Shown in pieces: positions 41,854 to 52,639 of a stretch of DNA of 64,000 nucleotides. A model generated the notes under the pieces. The model made no database searches, was not told the origin of the DNA, and worked only from the letters and a program-made list of their open reading frames with translations. Both the position numbers and the translations under genes were made by a program. Location: positions 8,147,966 to 8,211,965 of the forward strand of contig OX246747.1 in assembly GCA_945910005.1 (NCBI GenBank), given 5' to 3'. How positions within the stretch are numbered: the first letter of the stretch is position 1; every line of letters begins with the position of its first letter. This DNA comes from Isoperla grammatica (Eukaryota > Arthropoda > Insecta > Plecoptera > Perlodidae).

Positions 41854-42962
41854 CTGCCGCGGAGTACAACTCGGTGAGCGCGTGCAAAGTCGCCGATGGC
41901 CTGTAAAGCTTTTAATAGCTTGGCTGAAAACTTTGACGCATTTGTACATTGTACAAAATAAAATGTTTCAATTATAAACTGTTTAGTTGTATGTCTCAAT
42001 CTATTGCTATTGATACTTTAATACAAAAAAATAAAAAAGCGCATATATAATAACTTAGAATAACTGAACGAACTATATTTTGAATTTGAAATACAAAATA
42101 ATACTACAGTTATTAAGAAGAAACAAAACAGCTTGAACCTGATATTATTAATACAAGTATTGCGGCTATCAATATTTGTAATTTTAGTTTCCGGCAATTT
42201 TTAGTTACAGAATTTCCATTGATGCCAATAACAAAATAAAGTCGATATATTAATTATAATATAATGTAATAATGAAAGTAATAATACCACCAATAATAAC
42301 AATAATAATAATGATGACGATGCAAACACGAATAATATGTAAATCACGCACACTCACACAACCAAACTATGACACACACGACTATTGTAGTTTTGACGTG
42401 TTCTTTAGGCCTATGTAATATATTTGTGTCAGTTATTATTATTATTTCCAGGCCTGACTGGTAGAAATCCCACGTAGTTTCATGATTCTATGGGAAGTTG
42501 GTTGAGTTTGAGAGCACTCATTGAAATACGACACACTGATTCCACTATACATTTACAACGCAAGAGAAATCCATAGAATGTTTTTATAGTCGATAGTAAA
42601 GACTAGTAGTTTGACTGATCTCGATCTACGCAGCTCACTGGATATATTCGCGGGCAATTGTCGTGATGCGGCCTGCAACACGCGTTGTTATATACACACG
42701 ATAATCGGCTAAATTTCCATCAATTTCTTGCTGGTTTTCTGCTTGTAATATCTTAACATATCAGTTAACATGACAGGCTGGTTGGAATTGTGATTTTTTA
42801 AGCTACTTTCTCATTACATAAGCTGGAAATTGGTTGTGTTTCCATCTAAATTATGTGGTAATTGCTTCATGTTTAACATTTAATAGAATAAGTTGCATAA
42901 ATGGTAGATGGTTGTTTAAACATTCATCGTGTAGACCGAAGTAAGACGAATTCAGTGGTATG
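41854..42962. other. Intergenic, AT-rich
   Basis: Nothing recognised beyond AATAAT-rich sequence near 42290-42320. Confidence 0.35.
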
Positions 42963-42975
42963 TTTGATTTGTGCT

Positions 42976-43361
42976 CCTGCCCAGGGACTGCCACCTTATC
43001 GTGGTGGGCAGGTTTGCGTGCTTTGTTGATCGCGACAGCTATGCCGGCGGAAGCGTATGCTTCTGGTAGGGCCACCCAAGCCGGACTGGTCGAGGAGGAG
43101 AAGTCAGACGAAGTGCAGTCCACACCCCAATCCCCTTTCCCCCCCACTGTCCCATTGAATATTTCTCCTCCCACTTGGCCCTGCCCTCCCTTTGCTGGAC
43201 TCCCGTATGACGACTCACGCGACGTACAATGGATCTGATTCGGATGTGGCTTTATTCTTCATTATCATCTTTCTCATCTTCATTATCACCCGCTCATCGT
43301 CTCGATTAGCCATCGTTGCATAAATATGAGACGTTAAGCCCCATTAATCAATCAATCAATC
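42976..43361 (+). mobile_element. SINE copy, head H1 + tail A, 13-bp TSD
   Basis: Starts CCTGCCCAGGGACTGCC. The duplication TTTGATTTGTGCT lies at 42963-42975 and 43362-43374. Full ribozyme fold retained. Confidence 0.9.
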
Positions 43362-43599
43362 TTTGATTTGTGCTCAAGTGAATTAGATGGATCTGGACGA
43401 CGAGATATATTAGCGCGGGCCTCGAAACACAGAAGATGCTCCATATGCAGCGAGTAGCGCGTAGTTTGGTCGACGTCACAACGCCTGGGGCGAAACACTT
43501 TTTCTTGGATTTCAAGAGCTGGGATACACTAGGCATCTTGACACATGCACTAACCGTTACAGATTAGGCTTACAATTACACGTTTTAAACAAAATGTGA

Positions 43600-44390
43600 G
43601 GGTTTGGTGGGCCTTTAAGAAGCGTAGGGATTGAATGGGGAGCGTCTTCGGTTGTGGGTATTGTGAGCGCGTCAAGCGTGTCATCTGGTAATGGGTCCGA
43701 GCTGGCACAACTCGTCCTGTACGGCAACTAACAAACATTGACCCGAGTCCATGGAATCTTCTATGCTAGTGAGCATGCGGAAACACTGAATTGATGTATC
43801 ATTATTTTTAAAGTGAGTTTGACATAATGTTTCGAAGGTAATTAAAAGCGGCTATGTACATTGTCGGTATATGTATAACCTGCACTCCAACAGCATCTGC
43901 ATGAGCCATAATGGACGGTAAAAACAAATCGTAACCAATAATCAGAAGCTAATCATTCGGGCTATCAGATCAGATTTTTGGTTTTAGGTGTGGGGGGGGG
44001 ATTTCTTATCACTTTCGGCAGGTGTACAAACAGCTTTAAAATCAAAATGATACGCACCAAAATAAAAATGTGATGGCCATGAAACAGACACAGATGACTC
44101 GCGTACTAAAAAATAAAAAAGTTGGATTATTATGATTGATAAATAAATGAATAAATTCGTATTTATAGAGTCTACCCACTCAGACACTAAACTGATTTTC
44201 AGTAGGGGACTTTCATTTAAAGCGACTAAACCAACCCTGTAGGCTCCGAACACCCAATGTTTGTTAGTCGCACTGTAAGACGGTTTGAACCGAGCCGAAG
44301 CCTATTACTCGATGACACGCTTGACGCGCTCACAATACCCACAACCGAAGACGGTCTCCATTCAATCCCTACGCTTCTTAAATATAATTT
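43600..44390. repeat. Inverted repeat pair, about 140-bp arms
   Basis: 43600-43738 in reverse complement matches 44255-44390, sharing AATGTTTGTTAGT and GATGACACGCTTGACGCGCT CACAATACCCACAACCGAAG. Arms flank about 500 bp without a gene. A Harbinger fragment directly follows, so these may be transposon ends or duplicated termini. Confidence 0.65.
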
Positions 44391-44392
44391 GA

Positions 44393-44575
44393 CTATAGAC
44401 GCTCCTCAGGATCTACTGCACGATGGCTTCTTTTACTAATTAATGGCCGTATTAATCGAAGTACGGTAGTAAACTGGAGTGGCGTCATCCGTGTGTATAC
44501 GAAAAATTGTTCAGGGTCATTTAATTTCATTTCTTGAAATAATGTGAAAAAGTGTCCGCGTTGATGTCTGATCAT
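44393..44575 (-). pseudogene. PIF/Harbinger transposase N-terminal fragment
   Basis: Reads RHQRGHFFTLFQEMKLNDPE QFFVYTRMTPLQFTTVLRLI RPLISKRSH..VDPEERL. The G.F..L..E....D...F....RM....F..L...I.P.I.K.....R...ERL pattern is the conserved start of Harbinger DDE transposases, ahead of the catalytic core. Everything after ERL is missing, ending at a stop by the inverted repeat. A relic. Confidence 0.65.
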
Positions 44576-44761
44576 TAAAGATGTGCATGTTTATTTTTAT
44601 AATCTAATAAGACAAAGGAGGAAGTGAGAACATAGGAAAAAAACATTTATAAGAATTTCTGGAAATGTAGGTGTAAACAACCATAGGTCCCATTTGTGTC
44701 TGTACGTGGCCAACACACTCGAGTTTACTTTTTATCTCAATTTCATTTCCATATGGTTTAG

Positions 44762-45543
44762 ACTCCTACCTTTAGAAACCCTTTGCAATCCCCATCTCCC
44801 AAGTAGTTGTACCTGAGGTTTCTCTTTTCAAGAGACTGTTGGAATATCGCAGTTGCGCCTTGCACTTCCATGCCGCCACTCGATCCTTGATGACGCACAC
44901 TTTCGCATGGTCATCTTTGATTTCTTGAGAGGCATTTTTATTGACAGTGCATCCCTGACAATATTTGGTCAGGCATTCCACACCGACACCTTAACAGTAT
45001 CAATGCTGGTTGCCGTGACTACAACGTTGACAGATACATGTCCACGTCTCTGCCAAGAACCATCAAGGGCTACGGTTTTATCTTTAACCCCCTCATTAGT
45101 GTTGATGATTTCGTTTGCTGCAGCTTTCATTGATTCCTCTGAAACGGTTCTTACAGCCTTTGATAGAACATTAGAGTAGGCCGAGAACCGGGTTGGTGGT
45201 TTCGGTAGGTTTGCTAGCGCACTTAATTGCTCCGCAGCTGCAGAGGCCCTTAACCGATAGCTCGCATAGCGTACACGAACCGAAGGTTTACTTCTAGAGA
45301 ACCTGAGCTAGATTTGTCAGAATTCTTGAAAGATGACATCTTATTGCATTTCTTACGTTGTATAGTTATATCAGAAACTAGTCCTTTGCGTTTAGAAATG
45401 TCTTCTTCAACAACCAAAGAATCACTTTCATGGCAAAACTTGCATGACAGATGCCCATTTACTGCCTTTGACAGCATTCTTAAGTCCATAAGACCACATG
45501 AGGACCAACTCGGTGACGTCGTATTACAATCACAAGATTTCAA
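44762..45543 (-). pseudogene. Mutator-like transposase pseudogene
   Basis: Minus strand in order: LSKAVNGHLSCKFCHESDSL (treble-clef-like C-x2-C), LEVNLRFVYAMRAIG, shift, LANLPKPPTRFSAYSNVL and DKTVALDGSWQRRGHVSVNV VVTATSIDTVKVSV, shift, ECLTKYCQGC and DDHAKVC, shift, LEKRNLRYNYLGDGDCKGFL K. DGSWQRRGH, the YC.GC box and YLGDGD..GF are hallmark segments of the Mutator-like transposase domain widespread in aquatic invertebrates. At least three frameshifts are needed, so it is inactive. The residues after GDGD are cut off, possibly by a splice donor (AAGGTAGGA). Confidence 0.7.
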
Positions 45544-46187
45544 TCCAGCCGCCAGCCGTGTATGAGCAAAACTCTCGTAAATAAGAGGCCCTCAGTTTGT
45601 ACGCGTGATGTCCAAAACCCCCAAGGAAAATAAATAAGAAGAACATCATAATGTACACGTAGTTTGCCTGTGCATTTTAAAATAATATAATATAATTATT
45701 GTAATTTTTGCTTGTTTTAAATTTCAAGTTCAAGTGATACTTTTATCTTTCACTTTATATATTTATCAAAAACCCTATTTTTGTTTGATGCGTCATATGT
45801 GAACAACAAAATTTATTTTGTACACTATAGAAGAATTTGGAAAATACGTTATGCAATATGCAAGAGAAAGGGCCTGTTTAATGTATCCCTCCATATCTAT
45901 ATATTAAAGTGAAGTAACGGCAACCTACAAGGTAGAATGTTATTCAAAATAGAATCAGCACAAATGCATGTTATCAATGAATAATTATTGGACAGCAGCC
46001 CAAAAAATTGTCTTGAACTTGTAACTTAAACCATACATCACAAGTAATTCTTATAGTTTATTAATGTACCCAATAATAAGTTACTTTTATAACTTTGGCA
46101 ATAACTAAATCATTTACTTGAACTTTCACTAAGCACTTCACCCACGGGTGTTCCCAATTATTTATTTTGTATTACAAAATATGTAAC
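45544..46187. other. Intergenic, AT-rich
   Basis: No gene or structured element recognised. Confidence 0.35.
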
Positions 46188-46639
46188 TTACATGGTAGCC
46201 AGTTGTATTGCCAACTTGAGCGATCCTTTGTAAACATCCGGGATGACATGAACTGCTGTTCGAAACTCTTCACTGTCACAGTAGCTTGCAGCTAGAAGCT
46301 GGACAATGGAGTCGTATGCGCATGTGTTTGACAGGCTTACTAGCTCCTTACCGACTTGAATAGATTTGAGCTTCATCATGTGGCCATTTTCAGGAGTCCT
46401 ATCTTCACTTGAGCTTGCAGCTCTGATTGGTATCATCCAATAGTAACCATTCTGGAGCTACTGTTAGATACTTGGATTTGTGTCTGTTTTTAGGTGGTAT
46501 AGATAGTCCTCGCCAGTTCTCTTTAGCCGACATTTCTCTAATGTATGTTGCGTGAATTTCATCTCCGCTTGCTGTTATCAGATGTTCGGTTGCAGCTGTG
46601 ATTTGATGAGAGATGTTGCGTGGATTTGATGTTGATGTT

Positions 46640-46666
46640 GAGACGTTAAGCCTAAATATCAATCAA
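46640..46666 (+). mobile_element. SINE 3' tip, 27 bp
   Basis: GAGACGTTAAGCCTAAATATC AATCAAC only. An extremely 5'-truncated insertion between the zinc-like and YIREMS segments of the broken gene. Confidence 0.65.
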
Positions 46667-46765
46667 CGGAGCATTCATCAAGAATGTGCCCACTTCTGTT
46701 GCAAATATCACACTTGTGTGCCCCACTAGGTGTATCCCCTCGATTACATGCCAAACAGGCAGGGG

Positions 46766-47458
46766 CAGTGGCCTATCCAAGGGGGGGGGTTATGGGGTTC
46801 AAACCCCCCCCATGCCAAAAAAAAAAAAAAAATACAGGCGGAGAGAAGGAAGGAAAGGAGGAGTGAAGAGGAAATTACTATTTTGATTATTGTTTAATAA
46901 CATACTCAACCGTTTAATCATACGACTTTGGGGTCTTGGTCGTCAGGAAGAGCTGCCTACGACCTATTGTCTTCCGGGGACAATCGGGAAGGAAGTTTGA
47001 GGAACGGGACAAGTTGGAGGAATATATTTAAAAATGCTAATGGGTGCTAGGGGTCAGGGGGTTACTCTTCTCTTTCCTCTTACGATTGGCACTGCGTATA
47101 AGAAACTACATTGAATTGAACTATTGAACTACATTGAACTACAACCCTACCAGTTACGAGGAGACTTGCCAACAATTAAAATAAAAAATATAGGAAAGAT
47201 ATTTATTTTTGCAGTAATTTTGTAGTTCTGTGACTGGGTTTTTAATTTTCTTTGTAGTCATTCTTAAATTCTCCTAAACCTATTCTATGACATTTTCTTA
47301 TTCTGAAACGTGTTCCCGGGCGTTTAAAACGTCATAAATGAAGAAAAAAAATTTCGCCTTCGGCGAATTGACCTCCGGCAGCTGGGGCTTTCGCCCCAGA
47401 CCCCTGTCTGCTTAGGATGTTCGACCCCCCCCATTGTCAATTCCTGAATACGCCACTG
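46766..47458. mobile_element. hAT-like element 1, 693 bp
   Basis: Inverted ends CAGTGGCCTATCCA and, from the right, CAGTGGCGTATTCAGG, each followed by a G run. The perfect 8-bp duplication GGCAGGGG lies at 46758-46765 and 47459-47466. No transposase. Removal joins MDVPETTPA to CLACNRG in the host gene. Confidence 0.85.
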
Positions 47459-47466
47459 GGCAGGGG

Positions 47467-49425
47467 TAGTTTCTGGTACATCCATGTTGTCCGTATCAGT
47501 GGTTGCTGGCAATACTTGATGCACCCACTGATCAGCGGAGGTAGTTACTAATACATCCATGTTGTCCGTATCAGTGGTTGCTGGCAATACTTGATGCACC
47601 CACTGATCAGCAGAGGTAGTTACTGATACATCCATGTTGTCCGTATCAGTGGTTGCTGGCAATACTTGATGCACCCACTGATCAGCAGAGGTAGTTACTG
47701 ATACATCCATGTTGTCCGTATCAGTGGTTGCTGGCAATACTTGATGCACCCACTGATCAGCAGAGGTAGTTACTGATACATCATTGTTGTCCGTATCAGT
47801 GGTTGCTGGCAATACTTGATGAACCCACTGATCAGCAGAGTTAGTTACTGATACATCCATGTTGTCCGTATCAGTGGTTGCTGGCAATACTTGATGCACC
47901 CACTGATCAGCAGAGTTAGTTACTGATACATCCATGTTGTCCGTATCAGTGGTTGCTGGCAATACTTGATGCACCCACTCAGTGGCGGCTCGTGGGCCAT
48001 TGTCCGGGGGGGAGGGGGGGCAAATGTTGCTTGTGAAACACAAGTACACAACTTAAAAATACGCGATACATTTAGTGAGAATTTAATGTACTTATTACTC
48101 ACCTATTATCAGTTTGTTCGATGTCTAACAGTGGAGTAGGCCGTCCTAGTTTTTTAATTTCTAGCTTAACAATAAATGGTACCTGATTTTCAATTAAAAT
48201 AAAAATGTGTTGGACTGAATTCATGTTTAAACACTCAGCAATAGCACTCACAACATCCGACCGCACAATTTGAAATCTCGACACAGACTGAACCCACAAA
48301 TACATACTGGAGGTGATCTGTTCAAGTAAAATATTACAAAAATAAATGTGTAATTGCCTTTTCTAGGAACTCTTATTATTATGTTGAGAGGGGTGAGAAT
48401 TTTCCCTGAACTACCGGTACTTTTTTTCCTTCCTAATCTTCGTCTTTTGTGTGATTGGCACGTACTATTGAGACAGGTATGTGACAGAGAGATGTCCACT
48501 TCACGTGGACTGAAAGTGACCACAAATCAGAATGCGAGTTTGGGACTATTCTCCAATAGGAAGGCTTTCACACTAATAGGCGGAGCTATTATAAAACTAT
48601 ATTTGCAACAGGTTGTTTAGTGATGTATTGTGCTGTACTACTATCCTTGAAACTTGCACAGAGAATAGAAATATTTCTTAAACTCCCTATGGTCTCTGGC
48701 GCGAAACAGGATAGAGATGGAAACACGTTCGATTTCGACCCGAACTCGGCTTCGGTCACCACTTTCTCTGTGCCCGAGGAGGCTGCATTTAGCGAAGTGT
48801 AAAGTGTGGGATTCATAGCTGCAGGTCGTGTTGACTAGACCCCATAAGATTAGCTAGAGCAGTCCCGGCTCATCAGCCTTGTGCCCGGAGAGCGCGAACT
48901 ACTGTTCAAACTAAAACATTTGGCTTCACAAACGTAATAGAAACATTTTTAACATTTCAAAACATTTTATAAATTAAATATAAGTAGGTATTTAAGCAAC
49001 GTATTATTGGACAGGCTAATTTATTTATAATAATGATTAATGGTTACCAATAATTAATAGGTGGGGCACGTGACCGTGTGCCCTTATAGTAGAGCCGCCC
49101 CTCCACCCACTAATCAGCAGAGGTAGTTACTGGTACATCCATGTTGTCCGTATCAGTGGTTGCTGGCAATACTTGATGCACCCACTGATCAGCAGAGGTA
49201 GTTACTGATACATCCATGTTGTCCGTATCAGTGGTTGCTGGCAATACTTGATGCACCCACTGATCAGCAGAGGTAGTTACTGATACATCCATTGTGTCCG
49301 TATCAGTGGTTGCTGGCAATACTTGATGCACCCACTGATCAGCAAAGGTAGTTACTGATACATCCATTGTGTCCGTATCAGTGGTTGCTGGCAATACTTG
49401 ATGCACCCACTGATCAGCAGAACGT
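47467..49425 (-). repeat. 75-bp coding minisatellite, split by hAT
   Basis: Units of exactly 75 bp (25 codons) at 47467-47979, about 6.8 units, and 49112-49425, about 4.2 units. Variation is mostly single bases, and frame is kept throughout. The two blocks were contiguous before the hAT at 47980-49103. Confidence 0.9.
47980..49103. mobile_element. hAT-like element 2, 1124 bp
   Basis: The left end CAGTGGCGGCTCG and the right end in reverse complement (GAGGGGCGGCTC) form imperfect TIRs. The 8-bp duplication CACCCACT lies at 47972-47979 and 49104-49111. Inside are short minus frames (48099-48305, 48248-48523, 48589-48816) without recognisable transposase. Confidence 0.8.
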
Positions 49426-49627
49426 TCTTGATCATGAAAACTGGAAAATGACAAATTATCTTCTATCGTATCATGCGTAACTTCTGTATTTTTTTTTTTT
49501 ACCACAATTGTAGACCACTGGCGATCAGTAATGCCTCTCCGATTGCGTGTACGTGAGAAATGATGAAATCGTCCAATCTTCGTGACAGCTTCTTTTGCAT
49601 AACTCTGGTTTAATTCGTCGAAGTGGC

Positions 49628-49715
49628 TGAGACGGTACAGGCTTGTCCCACACGACTTGGGTGTTGTTTCTATTATGCATTTTATTTTTCATTTCCAATT
49701 TATCCGTACTGTCTC
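49628..49715 (+). mobile_element. 88-bp micro-LTR relic
   Basis: Starts TGAGACGGTACAGGCTTGTC and ends TTTATCCGTACTGTCTC, matching both termini of the 1064-bp LTR at 24666-33160 read on minus, with the middle missing. The 4-bp duplication TGGC lies at 49624-49627 and 49716-49719. A solo LTR with a large internal deletion or a TRIM-like relative. Confidence 0.75.
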
Positions 49716-49949
49716 TGGCTTTCGACTGCGGCACTTGATGGTATTATTATGCGGTACTCGAATACATTCACCATTACTCCCGACCACAGAGGCAGTTTCA
49801 TACACAGTTAAGGCAACGGATCGACAGTTTTCTTCAAGTGCGGGGCATTGTCTCGGTCGCCATCATCACAACGTGAAAGCATTATGCTCGTATTGTGTAT
49901 TGTTTTGATCCAGATAATTATGTTTTCGTGTCATCGGAATGTACATTGG

Positions 49950-50440
49950 GATTAACAATCTTCTTGTGGTTTACTTGTTTGGCAGCTTCCCCAGACGTGG
50001 CGGCCGCGTAGGAGAGGTTGTCTCTTCGTACTGGTTTCGGTAAGGGTTTGGGTTGAGCTCGTGGAGGTCGTTGCTCGGCGCGCGCGCGGTTGTTGGTTTT
50101 GCCGCCCGTTTGTGCTGCCAGCGCTCGCTCGTACGCCGGGCATTTCCTGTAGCTGGCGGGATGTGGCCCTCCGCAGTGACAGCAAGTTGCCGGGGCGTCT
50201 ACTGGTTTGTTGCACCTAGTGCTCGGGTGGTCTCCCGCGCACTTGGAGCATCGAGGTCTTGAGTCGCAGAATAGACTGGAGTGTCCGAAGCCTTACGCGC
50301 TCCTTTCCCTTGGCGATAATGCTCGGTAGACACTCTCGAGTAGAGCACGGTCTTGAGCTCGGAGGGGGACTTTCTGCCGGCCCCAGCTTTGGTGGTGACC
50401 ACGAAGAGAGGTAGCTTGGTTTTGTTGCTATCTCTCTAAC
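49950..50440 (-). pseudogene. LINE ORF1 zinc-knuckle fragment
   Basis: Reads TKLPLFVVTTKAGAGRKSPS ELKTVLYSRV, shift, GFGHSSLFCDSRPRCSKCAG DHPSTRCNK, then ATCCHCGGPHPASYRKCPAY. Consecutive CCHC-type knuckles after an FVVT..., SP.ELK block are the layout of ORF1 (PRE_C2HC-type) of Jockey-like LINEs, which binds element RNA. The basic tail RAEQRPPRAQPKPLPKPVRR follows. One frameshift and truncation mark it as dead. Confidence 0.7.
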
Positions 50441-50530
50441 GTAGTTGGCGAACCTCTAGGGCAGCGTAGCCTTGATCGGCTGGCGCATCCTGGACATCTG
50501 CTTCCGGGATTGAGGCGTGCAACCCGCGGA

Positions 50531-50580
50531 TAACGAATCTGACGAGGGGCCAAACCGCCCCTGCTTATATAGGTGGGGGG
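50531..50580 (-). promoter_or_regulatory. TATA-Inr core promoter of LINE fragment
   Basis: Minus-strand TATATAAGC starts at 50571. TCAGATTCG has its A at 50540, a spacing of 31 bp, ideal for TATA plus initiator. It sits upstream of the zinc-knuckle ORF1 fragment and probably marks its element 5' end. Confidence 0.5.
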
Positions 50581-50619
50581 TTGGCCAACGGGTAGGCCCT
50601 TCCTACCTCCCACCTAACC

Positions 50620-50797
50620 ACATCTATTGATCCTAGCAGAGCAATGCAATGTTAGTCATTGCATTAGGGGAAGAAGAAAGGTTTGTTTCTTGAATAAAAA
50701 GTACGTCAGATCGTAGTCTAAGGAGGAAATTTGCAAGAGCGATTGTTTAATGTCACTTTTAATACCACGTATGTTTAAGGACATAAAGTTGACCATT
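50620..50797 (-). pseudogene. LINE ORF2 endonuclease N-terminus
   Basis: ATG-led MVNFMSLNIRGIKSDIKQSL LQ, shift, LRSDVLFIQETNLSS. The SLNIRGI and FIQET boxes are the first two motifs of APE-type LINE endonucleases; the E of QET is a metal ligand. It ends abruptly at 50620. It follows the ORF1 C-terminus at 50938-51510 by about 140 bp. Confidence 0.7.
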
Positions 50798-50937
50798 TTG
50801 AAAGGAGAATAAGAATTTGGAGTATCAACCCTGATTCAGCGGCCATGGATTTTAATATCCGCGCAATCCGTTTTTTTTTTTAAAATTTATGTCTTGTTGT
50901 GTGTTTTGAGCAGTCTTTTCCAGTTCCACATTAGAAC

Positions 50938-51510
50938 GATTCTACATTGACGGAGTAAGATTTAACGTTTGGTAGAATTTTCTTAAAATGCCTTGCATTT
51001 TTAAGAAAAGCCTTAATTTTCTCCGCCGTTATAGCACCTTCTTTGGTTCTCGTATCAGTCTGCATTAACTTTTCCGATAGAAACGAGTCGTTTGATGCCA
51101 ACGACTCGCAGTCGGACTGAGCGTCATCGTCAAGTCGCGATCGTTTGTTCGAAGGTTGATGTACTACAATAGGCGAGGAGAGAGACGGTTGATAAATTTA
51201 TGAATGCTCTAAAGTAACTTCTTTATGGACCTTTGTTCGAGATATAATTACACGCCTTATTGGCTCAAGACATCTTTCGACGTTCGACCTTCTGCGAGGA
51301 CTGGATTTTGAGCCTGCCGCCCCCGTGCAGTGGCAGTTGGCTAACTTCCTATTGAATCTCGGAAAATCTACTGCATTTCGGTTTATGCCGAAGAACTTTG
51401 AAGAACCAGGCGGCGATCCATTGTGTATTATTCAACATCGACTTTCCCACAGATTAAATCTGGGATATTTAAAGGCCGTACGTACAGATTTATCCGACAC
51501 CTTATAAACA
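50938..51510 (-). pseudogene. LINE ORF1 C-terminal region
   Basis: Reads DKSVRTAFKYPRFNLWESRC, stop, GSSKFFGINRNAVDFPRFNR KLANCHCTGAAGSK, then KRSRLDDDAQSDCESLASND and GAITAEKIKAFLKNARHFKK ILPNVKSYSVNVESF. The disordered acidic linker and the final 'I..FL......K......P.V..Y' helix resemble ORF1 ends of Jockey/I LINEs. Two in-frame stops. It belongs with the endonuclease start downstream. Confidence 0.5.
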
Positions 51511-51529
51511 AATGTGCCTACAACTTACC

Positions 51530-52050
51530 CTCGGCTGAAAAGTTTCGGGTTCCGAAAACATTTCTGCTCGAAATGATCTGAGCACACACTGTAACACTGA
51601 GCTGTTAAGGGGCCTTCGATCCTGAACACTTCATCTAAATCATGTCGACGAGAAGCGATTACCCATCTCTTGCAACTGTAAACAAGAAGCACAACCTCAA
51701 ATAAACATAGGCCTAAAGCAAGCGCAGAAATTCCATTTCAAATCCTAAGTAAACGTAATTTAATACCGGTATCATAAACATATCTATGTTAGTTGCGCTA
51801 GGTATTCAAATTAAATACTGGTATGTACTTCCATTTATAAAAGGTACATTAATTGAATGTAATAGGATGAGACAGGTAGCCTACCCACGTTGAGTGGCTG
51901 TCAATGTCTAGGGACTACTTACAGGTCTTTGTCCCGTGGAAATCGAAACATCGATCTTGAATTCTTCATTACATCGCAATTTTTGCAGCAAAAGATGGCA
52001 CACATTTTCCCATCTTGCCAGCCTCCTATCTAAAAAACGAATTTATTTTT
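51530..52050. other. Intergenic
   Basis: Nothing recognised. Confidence 0.3.
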
Positions 52051-52057
52051 AATTTTG

Positions 52058-52361
52058 CTAGGCGGCTGTCAGCATTGCCTGTAGTGGCGGAGAAGTGGTG
52101 AGCAGTCCGATCCGCAAGAGCGCTAGCGTCGCGCCGTCACACCAATCTCGAGAGTCGATCGTATTGAAGGGAAGCTTCACGGCCAGGGCCAGGTGCGACG
52201 TCAGTCGGGTGAGAGCCGTCGCTGAGGAATGTTGTGTTACGTTCCCCCCTACCGCCCTTCGGCTCTGCTCGGCACTGAGTCGGGCTCTTATGTGCATGTT
52301 GCCAAATGTACTCCATGTCCATGAGCTGCCACCGCTCCCTCCCCGCGATTGCGCCGAACAA
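52058..52361 (-). other. GC-rich open region, function unknown
   Basis: Two overlapping minus frames (MFGAIAGRERWQLMDMEYIW ... and MHIRARLSAEQSRRAVGG ...) are open over 220-240 bp of locally GC-rich DNA; the + strand is also open. No domain is recognisable. Likely composition-driven or an unclassified repeat. Confidence 0.2.
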
Positions 52362-52639
52362 AGCTCTTATATTATTACATGTGGTCAGTTTCTGTCACGC
52401 AACACTCAAAAGTGCACAAGCACGGATTACATATTGTTGGAGCACAAGTCTTTAAATGACATCTTTATGATTGTGCGCACAACTGGTGTATTCCACACAA
52501 CGATATCGTGCAGGCCTTACTTCGGTCTGTTTACTTCTCATTTATTTATATTTCAAATTCGTCTACCCAAAACAAATGCAAGCATCTGTTGTCTGGCAAT
52601 GCAGTTTGTTAAAGGATTAGTTAGATGATAAACTAAAAA

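Larger units (their letters stand above)
46188..49930 (-). pseudogene. Transposon-associated gene broken by four insertions
   Basis: The minus-strand chain can be followed through the insertions. LEENCRSVALTVYETASVVG and CIRVPHNNTIKCRSRKP come first. After a shift and a micro-LTR, HFDELNQSYAKEAVTKIGRF and RGITDRQWSTIVVKKKNTEV follow. About eleven 25-residue repeats (WVHQVLPATTDTDNMDVSV) come next, split by a hAT. After a second hAT comes the zinc-like CLACNRGDTPSGAHKCDICN RSGHILDEC. After a SINE tip come YIREMSAKENWRGLSIPPKN and YLTVAPEWLLLDDTNQSCKL. A last shift leads to LSNTCAYDSIVQLLAASYCD. The last block (N.CA.DS...Q) resembles a cysteine-protease-like motif in a repeat-linked protein family that I recall but cannot name. 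Function unknown. Confidence 0.6.
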
